This document shows positions 34,651 to 43,309 of a DNA stretch of 64,000 bases, one piece after another. The stretch's first letter is position 1. Each line of letters starts with the position of its first letter. Below the pieces are notes generated by a model that ran no database searches, was not told where the DNA came from, and saw nothing but the letters and a program-made list of their open reading frames with translations. A program made the position numbers and the translations under genes. The stretch comes from Protopterus annectens. Taxonomy: Eukaryota; Chordata; Ceratodontiformes; Protopteridae. The stretch is from the NCBI RefSeq assembly GCF_019279795.1, contig NC_056743.1, positions 868,197,864 to 868,261,863 of the forward strand, given 5' to 3'.

Positions 34651-34814
34651 TGTTAGGTCCAACCCAGGATCTCCTCTCTCACCCATCAAGAATGACTCAC
34701 CCAGATCCTCAAACTAACCACATGGTTTCTCCACTTCCAATGATGTATAGACAGTCCAGGTTTTCATCTCCAGTCAGACACATCCTCATATCTTCAAAAG
34801 GATTCTAAGAGAAA

Positions 34815-36010
34815 GGTGTATAAAAGTAAATGGAAAAGATTCTTCCATTTGGCTGTCCAGAGACATCTAGATCCCTTTTCAGAACCCATTTCAGCTATTC
34901 TAGACTTTCTTGCTTCTATATTTAACAGTGGTTCCAGTTATTCAACCATAAAGATTCATGTTGTAGCTATCTCTAGTTTTCATATAGGACACAACCATAC
35001 CTCTCAACTGTTGAGATTTTCACAGAATGTCCAGATTTTTGCCTCATATTTTTGGTGTGTGTTCTTTCTAAAATCTGTACCTTTCTGGCAAATAGCTGAG
35101 ATCTGAAGTAATTAAATAATAAATATTTGAGTTTAAGACTCCACATTCTTCAGAAAATTCATGCTAATGCAAACCTATTATTCTATCAACTTTCTAAGTT
35201 TGTAAGAGCAATATTTAAAATCTGTCCCTATTTGTCCCTCCATCATTTTAGGCTTTGTCCAGATTTTGTGCTCTAACAGGTTGAGAGGTATAGACATAAC
35301 CAATCTTCTTTGGTCTCATCTAGATTGTGTAAAGCAGTACTTTCTTACTCCACCCCCCCACACCACCACCACCATCATTAAGGATCTTACTTTGCCAAGG
35401 CAGACTTAAATTTTTTGTCTTAGAAAACAATTTTTCTGGTCAAAATCACATCAGCCAGATGAGTAGCAGAACTGCAGGCCCTGCCATCTAAACCAACATA
35501 TCTAATTTTTCACAAGGACAAGGGGTCTGTCCACACTAACCCTTCATTTATACCTAAGGTGGCCTCAGAAGCAGCTGTGAATCATTCAATTTACCTTCCT
35601 ATTTTCTTTCCAAAGGTCGCCAATAAAGGAGAGTGCATGCTGCACCTTTTAGATGTGCATAGGCAACTTCGATGTTACATCCACAGAACTAATGATTTCA
35701 GAAGATTAGACCAGCTGTTTATCTCCTTTTCCAAAGGTAACGTGGGTAAATCTGTTTCAAATGTGACTTTAGACAAGTGGCTCACTGATTGCATTTCTTT
35801 TGTCTATGATGAAAATGGATTTCTTTTGACTATACTGAAAATGGACTGACATTTACTAAACCTTATAAGGCTCATTCATCCAGATTAATGGCCACATCCT
35901 CTGCTTTCTGGTCTAAAGCTTTTATAGATGACATCTGCGGAGCTGCCACTTGGTCAAACTTGCATACCTTCATTTCTCACTACAAACTGGACATCTTATC
36001 TTGGAGTAGG
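34815..36010 (+). pseudogene. DIRS-2 tyrosine recombinase, split by a MITE
   Basis: The N-terminal part (34816-34998) reads KWKRFFHLAVQRH, AILDFLASIFNSGSSYSTIK and VVAISSFHIGHN. After the MITE come KITSAR.VAELQALPSK (about 35450-35490, the first catalytic Arg region), IYLPIFFPK, LHLLDVHRQLRCYIHRT (35640-35690) and KPYKAHSSRLMATSSAFWSK (H..R motif, about 35860-35925), then AATWSNLHTFISHYKLDIL with the final Tyr (about 35943-35998). The Arg, H-x-x-R and Tyr pattern is that of DIRS recombinases, which integrate a circular DNA intermediate. Stops are present. Confidence 0.8.
34999..35290. mobile_element. MITE with ATACCTCTCAAC termini inside the DIRS-2 recombinase
   Basis: Ends ATACCTCTCAACTG and GTTGAGAGGTAT are perfect 12-bp inverted repeats. 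Flanks GACACAACC (34990-34998) and GACATAACC (35292-35300) look like a 9-bp target duplication with one mismatch. The recombinase frame reads FHIGHN before the element and HNQSS after it, so the insertion can be subtracted cleanly. The same family lies at 5104-5434. Confidence 0.8.
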
Positions 36011-36073
36011 GCAGCTTTGGCTATGTTGTACTCTGGAATATCCTTCCTGGGATGTCTTTAGTTGGGAGCTTTG

Positions 36074-36113
36074 CCCCATCAGTTGAGGAATGGATAAAAA
36101 AGACAGCATCAGA
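36074..36113 (+). repeat. Internal copy of the DIRS-2 terminal sequence (possible internal complementary region)
   Basis: CCCATCAGTTGAGGAATGGA followed by TAAAAAAGACAGCATCAGAT repeats the outer edge of the right terminal repeat (CCCATCAGTTGAGGAAGGAT, about 36518-36537, then AAAAAAGACAACACAGATTC). DIRS elements carry an internal complementary region matching their outer edges, used for circle formation. Position just after the recombinase fits. Confidence 0.6.
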
Positions 36114-36407
36114 TATAAAAGTTTTGTACTCAACATAACTATGCATCTGTGTTGTCTGTTTTCATCCTTACTCAACCTCCAGCCCTCCATCCCCCTTCCT
36201 GTTAAACTATTTTTTTTTAATTCTGAAGTCTCCTGCTTCAACCTGAGGAATAATGCATTGTTTGACTGATTGATGACCTCCAATTCTTTTCTCTTTTTTT
36301 CCGGCTTTATGTAATTATTTCACTGGGATTTTATTTTATCATCTCCATATTGCTCCCATCTGATAGCTGTTTTTACACACAATGTAAACTAAAGAGAGTA
36401 CAAACTT

Positions 36408-36560
36408 GATCTGAAGTAATTTTAACTAGAAAGGAGGATTATGGATAAGAGGAGGAGCTTGAGCTATGGATCCAAGTCTTTAGAAGTGTCTGAAGTCAGA
36501 TCTGAGGTTGGATCTGTAACCCATCAGTTGAGGAAGGATGAAAAAAGACAACACAGATTC
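36408..36560 (-). repeat. Right inverted terminal repeat of DIRS-2
   Basis: Complement of the left repeat: GATCTGAAGTAATTTTAACT, GAGGATTATGG, CTATGGATCCAAG and GATGAAAAAAGACAACAC in this order. The outer DIRS coding sequence begins just beyond it. Confidence 0.85.
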
Positions 36561-36957
36561 ATAGGTATGGCAAGTACATAACTTTCGTTTATCCCTTTTT
36601 ATGGAATTGTCCAGGGGCAATTACCACAAGCTTCCTTACAGACTGGACATACTCGCAAAAAAACATGGGGACTTTCATATACCCCAGTCTCAATCAACTT
36701 CAGCTAACTGCCTGGATGATTGATTTTTGATTCATTTAAACATCTTTTTCATGAGGATGTGTATGAGGTGCTAAAGGAGGCAAGATTACCCACTACTAGA
36801 AAATCTTATATTGGCAAGTAGAAAAATCTTTCTAGTTGGTGCCTAGGCAATAGCCCGAGCTCCATCTGGGATTATGTACCACTGGTGCTGAAACATTTGT
36901 GTGAGTTACTTTCTTCTGGCTTATCTTATTTCTCTGCCACAATAAAAAAGCAAATGT

Positions 36958-37043
36958 CCAATCCCACAGTTGGTAGCAAACTTCTTTAATAACAGGCAGA
37001 ATAAGCGCTTTCGTCTTGTGTACAAGACTTCATCAGATCTTAC
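36958..37043 (-). mobile_element. Short PLE terminal piece with hammerhead core
   Basis: It lies between two recombinase segments. On the minus strand it reads CTGATGA, a perfect stem (GTCTTG..CAAGAC), GAAAGCGCTTA, then TTAAAGAAGTTTGC. The arrangement resembles the terminal 120 bp of the large PLE (hammerhead, then TTATTAAACCTCTTC). No coding sequence is present, so it is a truncated or solo PLE end of a different family. Confidence 0.6.
37000..37038 (-). ncRNA. Hammerhead ribozyme-like core with a perfect stem II
   Basis: CTGATGA at 37036-37030, then stem II formed by GTCTTG and CAAGAC around TGTA/TACA (37013-37028), then GAAA at 37012-37009 and GCGCTTA. Of the cores in this window it has the best stem II. 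Stem III is short, which in Penelope-type hammerheads is usual and may require dimer formation. Confidence 0.65.
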
Positions 37044-37199
37044 TTCTTATTGCTCTGATATCTGCAAGAAGAGTATCTGAGTTTCAAGCTGTTATTGTGG
37101 GTGAAGCCTATTTGGTCTTCCATAAAGGTAGTCATATTAAAAACAAATCCCTAATTTATGCCAAAATTTGTTTCAGTGGTTTACTTTGAATCACGCCAT

Positions 37200-37217
37200 C
37201 AGTCTCCCAATCTTCTA
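37200..37217. repeat. Left target-site duplication of the large PLE
   Basis: CAGTCTCCCAATCTTCTA matches 42538-42555 with one mismatch. Both sit in DIRS-1 recombinase coding sequence, and subtracting the PLE plus one copy restores continuous similarity to the recombinase. Confidence 0.9.
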
Positions 37218-37289
37218 CAAGACCACAAAAAAGCGAGTAGGAACACAAACGGAGGCAGCTTAAAAATATATGAAGAGGTTTAATAATTC

Positions 37290-37345
37290 CAGATAAACGT
37301 AAGCGCTTTCGGCCGAAACAATGTCCAGCCTTCATCAGACAAACA
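37290..37345 (-). ncRNA. Hammerhead ribozyme-like core, 3' copy of PLE-B
   Basis: CTGATGA at 37338-37332, stem II GGC..GCC with a long loop, then GAAA at 37310-37307, followed by GCG CTTA CGT, which can form a 3-4 bp stem III. Distal pairing ATTCC/GGAAT on either side could complete stem I. Hammerheads of this kind are reported for Penelope-like elements. Confidence 0.7.
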
Positions 37346-37775
37346 GCGGAATGTTTAATGCCAGAACCTTATATATTGTTAAAAAATGAAAATACCAATT
37401 AAAAACAAGTGCATTACTTGGTTGAATGTTACCATAGTAACCTTAAAACAATATTACAATTAGTTAGTATAAGACATTATTTGATGTTACTTAAAGCAAA
37501 TACAAGAAGCAATGCTAAAACATAAAACTTACTTGTTTCACATGTTATGTCATAGAATATGCTGAAAATGTTCATCAATTGATGAACAGATTATATACAG
37601 TCCTTTTAAATATAAACTAATTTAAATATATTACATTAACTTTCAAATACTAATAAATGAAAACAAACCTTTAGGAAATAGTTTTATATACTGCCAAGTA
37701 TTGATAGCATGACATGAGGGCGATAAACTAGACTGAAATAATGTTCTTATTTACTTATAGGATGTTTAAGTTCTG

Positions 37776-40700
37776 TTATCTGTTGTAAGACAACCACTTA
37801 AGCATACATTTAATAGACAGATTCTCGTTAATTCCTGGTAAAAGGTGTGCCCTAGTTCGAATCTGCCACATTAATTCGTCAATTTCCAATCTAATTTGCC
37901 ATGGGCCCCCTCTTATATCTGGGGTTCTTTGCTGCACTATAGCAAAGCTGAAAGTATGCCCTATATGTTCTAGAGTATGCTTAGCTAAGGCATTATTTTC
38001 ATCGTGCCTGCTAACAGCGTACATATGTTCATAAATTCTAGTTTTAATTTTACGCTCCGTCTTACCAATGTAAAAAGCTTTACATTGGTTACACAGAGCG
38101 ACATAAACCACCGATTTGGACTCGCAGTTAAAGTGGTTATTCACTTTATATGTCTTGTTGTTAATTATAAATTGTGTCCCAACTTTGATATACCTACATT
38201 GTCCACAAGCACCGCACTTGTGCATACCGTGTAACCTGTTAGAAATGACTTTGTTCGGTGGTCTCTCTAGAATAGTTTTTAGATTTTGTCCCCTCCTATA
38301 TGTTAATTTTGGTTTTACCCCAAGAATACTAGAAAGGGTACTATCATGGTTGATCACATCCCAGTTTTTGTTAATGATCTCCCTAATTTTGACAAAATCC
38401 AAAGAATAAGTGTGTACAAAAGACACACTATAATTGATGTCCTCCTGTCTATTGTTCCTAAGGGAACCCATAGGAGTAGAAGAATTTCCTATATCGACAT
38501 TAACTTCTATGATAGTGTTAGAAGAAAGCAAGGGGGTAAAATGACCCTCTTTACGTTTATTGGATACTTCCAGAATGATGTTATTAATTAAATAGTATGG
38601 ATAACCCCTTGATAGAAACATATTCTTTAGTTTGTTACATTCAATTTGAAAATCATGGTCATCAGTTACCATACGTGCTGCCCTTACGAGCTGACCCTTT
38701 ATAACAGATCTTTTTTGGTAGTAAGGGTGGTTACTAGAAAAATGTAACAAACTGTTAGAGTATGTGGGTTTTCTGTAAATAGTGCTTTTGAATCTTTGAT
38801 TGATAGCATCCTTTGTTAGAAGTATATCTAAATAATTTATCTCTGTATCCGCTACATTGAAAGTGAACTCTAAAAAGTCAGTCATGTTAGTCATTCTTTC
38901 AATGAACGAGGGTATCAATTCTTTCCCACCCTTCCAAATACAAAAAATGTCATCCTGGTACCTAGTGTACCAGGAGACATGTTGTTTGAATAGATCGTCC
39001 TTGAATAGTAATTCAGCTTCCCAATATGCCAATACTGCATTTGCAAATGAACCACCACAAGGTGAGCCCATGGCAACACCTGATGTTTGGAGGTAAAAGG
39101 TGCTCTCAAACATGAAAAAATTATTGGATAAAACTAATTCCAAAAGTGTTTCACTTAAATAGATGGTATTATCATCTATTTTCTTGGCACACATGAATTC
39201 CCTGACCCAACTAAGACCTAGTTGTTGTGGTATGACTGTGTACAGGTCTTTGATGTCTATTGTAAGAAATACCATGTCCACATTGTATTCTACCATATTG
39301 ATATCTTTTAAAAAGGACCAGGAATCTTTACAAATGTGCGTCTCTTGTTCTAAAAGAGGTTTTATGATGCTATCTACAAGTTTGGCACATGCGTAAGTAG
39401 CCGAGCCCCTCCCATCAACAATTGGCCTAAAAGGAGGTGCATATGTGCGTTTATGCAATTTAGGTGTGCCAAAGAAAGTTGAAATTCTTGGTGCTACCAT
39501 CTGTAAATATTGATATGTACTTAGATCCACAAAACCTTCCAAAAACAAGTCATGTAGAGTGTTGTTAATCCTTCTATAAGCACCATGTATTTCATTGAGA
39601 GATACCTCTTTGTACGCAGGTGTACTCAAATGTTCAAGCATGTACTCTACATACTTGTAGTGATCCATTAATACAACCCCCCACCCTTGTCCGGTTTCAT
39701 GACCCGGATGTTACAGTCCTTTAATAACCGGAGAAAATCCCATTCTAACGTAGTAATGTTATTGAGATGCCCTTGATTACTGTATATGACCTGGTTCTTA
39801 ATTGCCCAAAGGTCAATCTCGCACATTTTCTCAAAAAACGCTAAAATGGGATGAAGGGGTGGATTGTATGTACTAGAAACCCTTAGAGTATTAAGGATTG
39901 GGGTATCATTACCCATTAGGGAGTTGAGGTTAAGTTTCCTAACATATATTTTGAGGTCGACAAGCGTTCTACCTATGTCTATATGCTGTCCTGGGACAAA
40001 AGATAAGTCCTTAGCAAAAAAGTCAACTATGTCTTGATGAATATCAATAAGTGTATAATTATACACAGTGAAATCACTATAAGAGCTGACTAAAATGCTT
40101 GGTTCAAGTCCAAAACTGGGGAGTTGGATCATCTCTTCCTCCCCCGTCTCTTGTTCTTCGTGTTGTTCATTGTCTGGCCCCTGGTATGATTGGTAACACG
40201 GTAGCTGTTGGCCTGGCGAAAATCCTGGCCCTCCTGTTGGTTCATATTCCCCATAGAGTAGTCCTGTGCTTGACTATTTGTCCCTAGGGATATACTCTGG
40301 TACATTACTCTGGTCCGAATTACTGGCACCAATATTGTTGTTATTGAGCCTTGGGCTCCTTCTAGTGCCCTGTCTTTGTCCAGCAGGGTTGTCTTGGCTA
40401 TTACCATTACCAGTACCATTTGTGGAATTTGTTGCATTATTTGATTCCACATGGCTATTGTCCTCGTTATGAGATGTATGTGTGATTCGAGGAGGCCTAG
40501 GATAAGCACATTTATTGGCATAGTCTCTTAAGTCCCTATTCAATTTCTTCTTCTTGATGGTTAACAATTTTTCCATGCTCGCCTCGATACTAGAAAAAAT
40601 ACGACAATAGTCGTATTTAAATCGGAAAAATCCATTATCCGATATTATAGACTTTTCCAAAACTTCCAGATCGAGGGACAAAGTTGAAATGTCTTTGGAA

Positions 40701-41455
40701 TAAAAGGCAATAAGGGCTTCCAAAAACTCTATGCCTTGATGATCAAACAGACTAAGCAATTCCTGATGAAAAAGGGAATTTTCCACCAACCCTGATGGAA
40801 AACGCCACTGTCTTAATCCCTTAGGGACAATCTTGTTTTTTACACATTCATTTAGGTATGCAACTTCAAGTTGCAGTTTTTTACACCTAAATAATTTATT
40901 GTCAAATTCCTCAATCCGTTCAGCCAAAATATTGCCACCGGAAACTTGTGTAGTAGTAGGTTCAGCATACACATTGAACCCTTGACTAAAAAAGTTGTTA
41001 TTTACCAAAAATTTAGCCATAGTAGGAATACCTTGATTATTGGAGTTCACATCGTTATTGTCATTCACACCTGTACTAGAATTCACAGAGGTGTTACCTG
41101 TGAGTAACGCTGCAGCCACTGTGGGGACAGGACGATGTTGTCCCGTCATTATCGATGATACTCCCTCCTCTATTACAGGTCCGGTACCCGTTCTCTCTGC
41201 TATAGGAGTTTGTTGGCCGTTAGGAATGACAAAATCATTGCTGTTCTGTTGAGGAAGCGACAAAATAGGAGGTCCGCTTCTCTGAGTTAAGGATGTAGCT
41301 GTCATGGCATCTACCTTCTGGGTAAGGGCGTCCACTCTGCCCAAAAGCAATTCCACCAACGTCGTCAAATTGCCGTTTGAATTATCCGTTGCTTCTTCCG
41401 CACCATTCCGCTGTGTAAACAAAACAGGTGAAGCTTCTCCGGCGCCACTCGCCAT
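37776..41455 (-). pseudogene. PLE-B polyprotein (N-terminal region, RT, GIY-YIG endonuclease); one stop, one frameshift
   Basis: The ATG at 41455 (MASGAGEASP) opens a frame of about 1,226 codons broken only by a TAG at 40276-40274 and a frameshift in a six-C run (plus strand 39677-39682). The N-terminal ~390 residues are Asn/Ser/Gln-rich with a helical middle (LVENSLFHQEL...). RT: KPDKGGG, GTPKLHK, PIVDGRGS, LTIDIKDLYT (motif A), SGVAMGSPCGGSFAN (motif B), RYQDDIFCIW (motif C, both Asp), STIYRKPTYSNSLLHFSSNH. Then a CGACGQC Cys motif and an endonuclease with VALCNQCKAFYIGKTERKIK and IYEHM. All catalytic residues look intact. PLEs of this type copy their RNA and nick DNA with the GIY-YIG domain. 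Confidence 0.9.
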
Positions 41456-41486
41456 ATTAAACCAAACGCACTGACAGTTCAACTAG

Positions 41487-41664
41487 TAAACTCCACAAGA
41501 CCACAAAAAAGCGAGTAGGAACACAAACGGAGGCAGCTTAAAAATATATGAAGAAGTTTAATAATTCCAGATAAACGTAAGCGCTTTCGGCCGAAACAAT
41601 GTCCAGCCTTCATCTGACAAACAGCGGAATGTTTAATGCCAGAACCTTATATATTGTTAAAAAA
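41487..41664 (-). repeat. Upstream terminal repeat-like segment of PLE-B
   Basis: Nearly identical to 37218-37394 and in the same orientation, lying just upstream of the ORF start. It extends about 13 bp farther (AACTAGTAAACTC) than the left copy. Such direct pseudo-LTRs are typical of Penelope-like elements. Confidence 0.85.
41565..41622 (-). ncRNA. Hammerhead-like core, upstream copy of PLE-B, with altered core
   Basis: The same sequence as the 3' copy except that CTGATGA has become CAGATGA (plus strand TCATCTG at about 41610-41616). This position belongs to the catalytic core, so this copy should not cleave. GAAAGCGCTTACGTTT is unchanged. Confidence 0.65.
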
Positions 41665-41666
41665 TG

Positions 41667-41956
41667 GTAAGACGGAGCGTAAAATTAAAACTAGAATTTA
41701 TGAACATATGTACGCTGTTAGCAGGCACGATGAAAATAATGCCTTAGCTAAGCATACTCTAGAACATATAGGGCATACTTTCAGCTTTGCTATAGTGCAG
41801 CAAAGAACCCCAGATATAAGAGGGGGCCCATGGCAAATTAGATTGGAAATTGACGAATTAATGTGGCAGATTCGAACTAGGGCACACCTTTTACCAGGAA
41901 TTAACGAGAATCTGTCTATTAAATGTGTGCTTAAGTGGTTGTCTTACAACAGATAA
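41667..41956 (+). pseudogene. PLE endonuclease C-terminal fragment in the inverted arm
   Basis: The reading starts within the repeat-like segment (MPEPYILLKNG) and fuses in frame to KTERKIKTRIYEHM, the endonuclease part after the YIG motif. It continues to LKWLSYNR, the normal C-terminus. The first catalytic motif (GIY/YIG) is missing. The open frame of 106 codons is an accident of the junction but is uninterrupted. Confidence 0.8.
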
Positions 41957-42387
41957 CAGAACTTAAACATCCTATAAGTAAATAAGAACATTATTTCAGT
42001 CTAGTTTATCGCCCCTCATGTCATGCTATCAATACTTGGCAGTATATAAAACTATTTCCTAAAGGTTTGTTTTCATTTATTAGTATTTGAAAGTTAATGT
42101 AATATATTTAAATTAGTTTATATTTAAAAGGACTGTATATAATCTGTTCATCAATTGATGAACATTTTCAGCATATTCTATGACATAACATGTGAAACAA
42201 GTAAGTTTTATGTTTTAGCATTGCTTCTTGTATTTGCTTTAAGTAACATCAAATAATGTCTTATACTAACTAATTGTAATATTGTTTTAAGGTTACTATG
42301 GTAACATTCAACCAAGTAATGCACTTGTTTTTAATTGGTATTTTCATTTTTTAACAATATATAAGGTTCTGGCATTAAACATTCCGC

Positions 42388-42446
42388 TGTTTGTCTGATG
42401 AAGGCTGGACATTGTTTCGGCCGAAAGCGCTTACGTTTATCTGGAA
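42388..42446 (+). ncRNA. Hammerhead ribozyme-like core in the inverted PLE arm
   Basis: CTGATGA at 42395-42401 and GAAA at 42423-42426, with the same stems as the 3' copy at 37.3 kb, here on the plus strand. Transcripts from either direction through PLE-B could therefore contain a core. Confidence 0.7.
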
Positions 42447-42537
42447 TTATTAAACCTCTTCATACATTTTTAAACTGCCTCCGTTTGTGTTCCTACTCGC
42501 TTTTTTGTGGTATTGTGGAGTTTACTAGTTGAACTGT

Positions 42538-42640
42538 CAGTCTCCCAATTTTCTATCCAGATCCTCAGAACCAGGGACAAAGGATTCTGCATATTCTCGA
42601 TGTGCATAAATAGCTGAGTTACTATCTTGAAACAACCAAG
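42538..42640 (+). pseudogene. DIRS-1 tyrosine recombinase, part 2, with right PLE target duplication
   Basis: Begins with the second copy of the target duplication (42538-42555). It reads SLPIFYPDPQNQGQRILHIL, DVHK, a stop, then LSYYLETTK, aligned with IYLPIFFPK....LHLLDVHRQLRCYIHRT of DIRS-2. Similarity stops at about 42640, before the H-x-x-R and Tyr motifs. Confidence 0.8.
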
Positions 42641-43309
42641 TTTTATTTATTTATTTTTATTTGAATTTGTTAATTGGGGTAGAACACTGATTATATTGGA
42701 CACATTTCAGTCTCAGCCCGGGTAAAAAAACAATGGATACATGACATTATATACAGCATTATATATAGAGTGAATGACAGAATACAATATACACATATAG
42801 TATATTTAAAATGAATATCATAGTTGGCTTGAGAGTATTGTAATAGGAATAAAAAAATATTATATTGAAGTTAAGTTTTTTTTGTACTCTGTAATTCTAA
42901 ATGCTTAAAGATGTATATCAGGCATTCTAACTGCAGTCTGAAATGGAAAGTTAAGTTATTTTCCTGTTAGTTGTAACAGACAACAAAAGCAGCTGGCATA
43001 TGTTTTCTTTTTTCTAAAGCTATGCTAGTAAATCAAGCTAAGGGACCAGATAGCTATATAAAGTATCATAAAGATGTTAGAGAGGCTTATGCCATAATGT
43101 TTCCAAATGACGTTTTCCTCAAGTACAGAGGTTCACTAAGTGTGAATGTAAGATGATACAGAGCCCAAGATGTAAACTGGATACAACTGTCTTTATTTAG
43201 TAACAAAACAATGATATGGTCACATAAATGTACTTTTCACATGAATAGCATGAGTAGTTGTAAGATCCTGAATTGTTTAAAATTTTATCATGCCATGTGT
43301 GTTATACCT
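42641..43309. other. Stretch without a recognised gene
   Basis: Begins with a (TTTA)n-like tract (42633-42660), then AT-rich sequence without domain-bearing frames. The outer DIRS does not resume here. Confidence 0.5.

Larger units (their letters stand above)
30497..36560 (+). mobile_element. DIRS retrotransposon with inverted terminal repeats (DIRS-2), nested in DIRS-1
   Basis: Its ends (30497-30839 and 36408-36560) are inverted repeats of about 155 bp once a 178-bp MITE in the left one is subtracted. Inside are gag (31.24-33.5 kb), RT (33.56-34.65 kb) and tyrosine recombinase (34.8-36.0 kb) in DIRS order. After its right end, the recombinase of the outer DIRS resumes. DIRS elements insert through a tyrosine recombinase and leave no target duplication, and none is seen. 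RNase H seems to be deleted. The element also holds an R2-like insertion and a MITE. Confidence 0.85.
36561..37217 (+). pseudogene. DIRS-1 tyrosine recombinase, part 1
   Basis: After the right end of DIRS-2 the reading resumes with SLNQLQLTAWMID (36690-36730), KEARLPTTRKSYIGK (36775-36820), KNLSSWCLGNSPSSIWDYVP and LCELLSSGLSYFSATIK (36900-36955). Then a PLE piece with a hammerhead core intervenes, and LISARRVSEFQAVIVGEAYL (37050-37110) and NHAISLPIFY (about 37190-37217) follow. The part between the two is shorter than in DIRS-2, so some recombinase sequence was lost at the PLE insertion. Confidence 0.75.
37218..42537 (-). mobile_element. Penelope-like element, almost intact, with inverted right arm (PLE-B)
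   Basis: A 5.3-kb element flanked by an 18-bp target duplication. Minus strand: a terminal repeat-like segment with hammerhead (41.66-41.49 kb), one long coding region (41455-37776) and a 3' region ending with the same repeat-like segment (37.39-37.22 kb). To the right, positions 41665-42537 are an inverted copy of the 3' end (complement of 37218-38064). This matches the complex termini known for Penelope elements: direct repeat-like ends plus a partial inverted copy upstream. It sits in the recombinase of DIRS-1. Confidence 0.9.
41665..42537 (+). repeat. Inverted 3' arm of PLE-B (truncated endonuclease and 3' end)
   Basis: Complement of 38064-37218, with few changes, in plus orientation. 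It joins the upstream repeat segment at a short microhomology (ATGG/TTGG near 41664). Together with 37218-38064 it forms ~850-bp inverted arms separated by 3.6 kb. It was probably formed when a truncated copy joined head to head with the full copy during insertion. Confidence 0.9.
27100..42640 (+). mobile_element. Outer DIRS retrotransposon (DIRS-1), split by later insertions
   Basis: Pieces in DIRS order: gag (27.48-28.5 kb), RT start (28.86-29.0 kb), RNase H (29.86-30.47 kb), tyrosine recombinase part 1 (36.57-37.22 kb) and part 2 (42.54-42.64 kb). The gaps are filled by a MITE (29.01-29.57 kb), a complete DIRS element (30.5-36.56 kb), a PLE piece (about 36.96-37.04 kb) and a near-intact PLE (37.22-42.54 kb). 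Neither terminal repeat of the outer element was found, so both limits are approximate; the right part stops inside the recombinase. Confidence 0.75.

Noticed and set aside
27100..36560. Endogenous retrovirus, suggested by RT and RNase H
   Set aside because: RT motifs, the tyrosine recombinase and inverted terminal repeats are those of DIRS; no integrase, protease or envelope is seen.
39664..39672. TAATG overlap of two ORFs in the PLE as translational coupling
   Set aside because: The domain KPDKGGG continues across it in another register, so the overlap is a side effect of an indel in the adjacent C run.
40129..40521. Separate 130-codon minus-strand protein
   Set aside because: It is an alternative frame over the low-complexity Asn/Gln-rich part of the PLE polyprotein; the true frame runs through the TAG at 40274.
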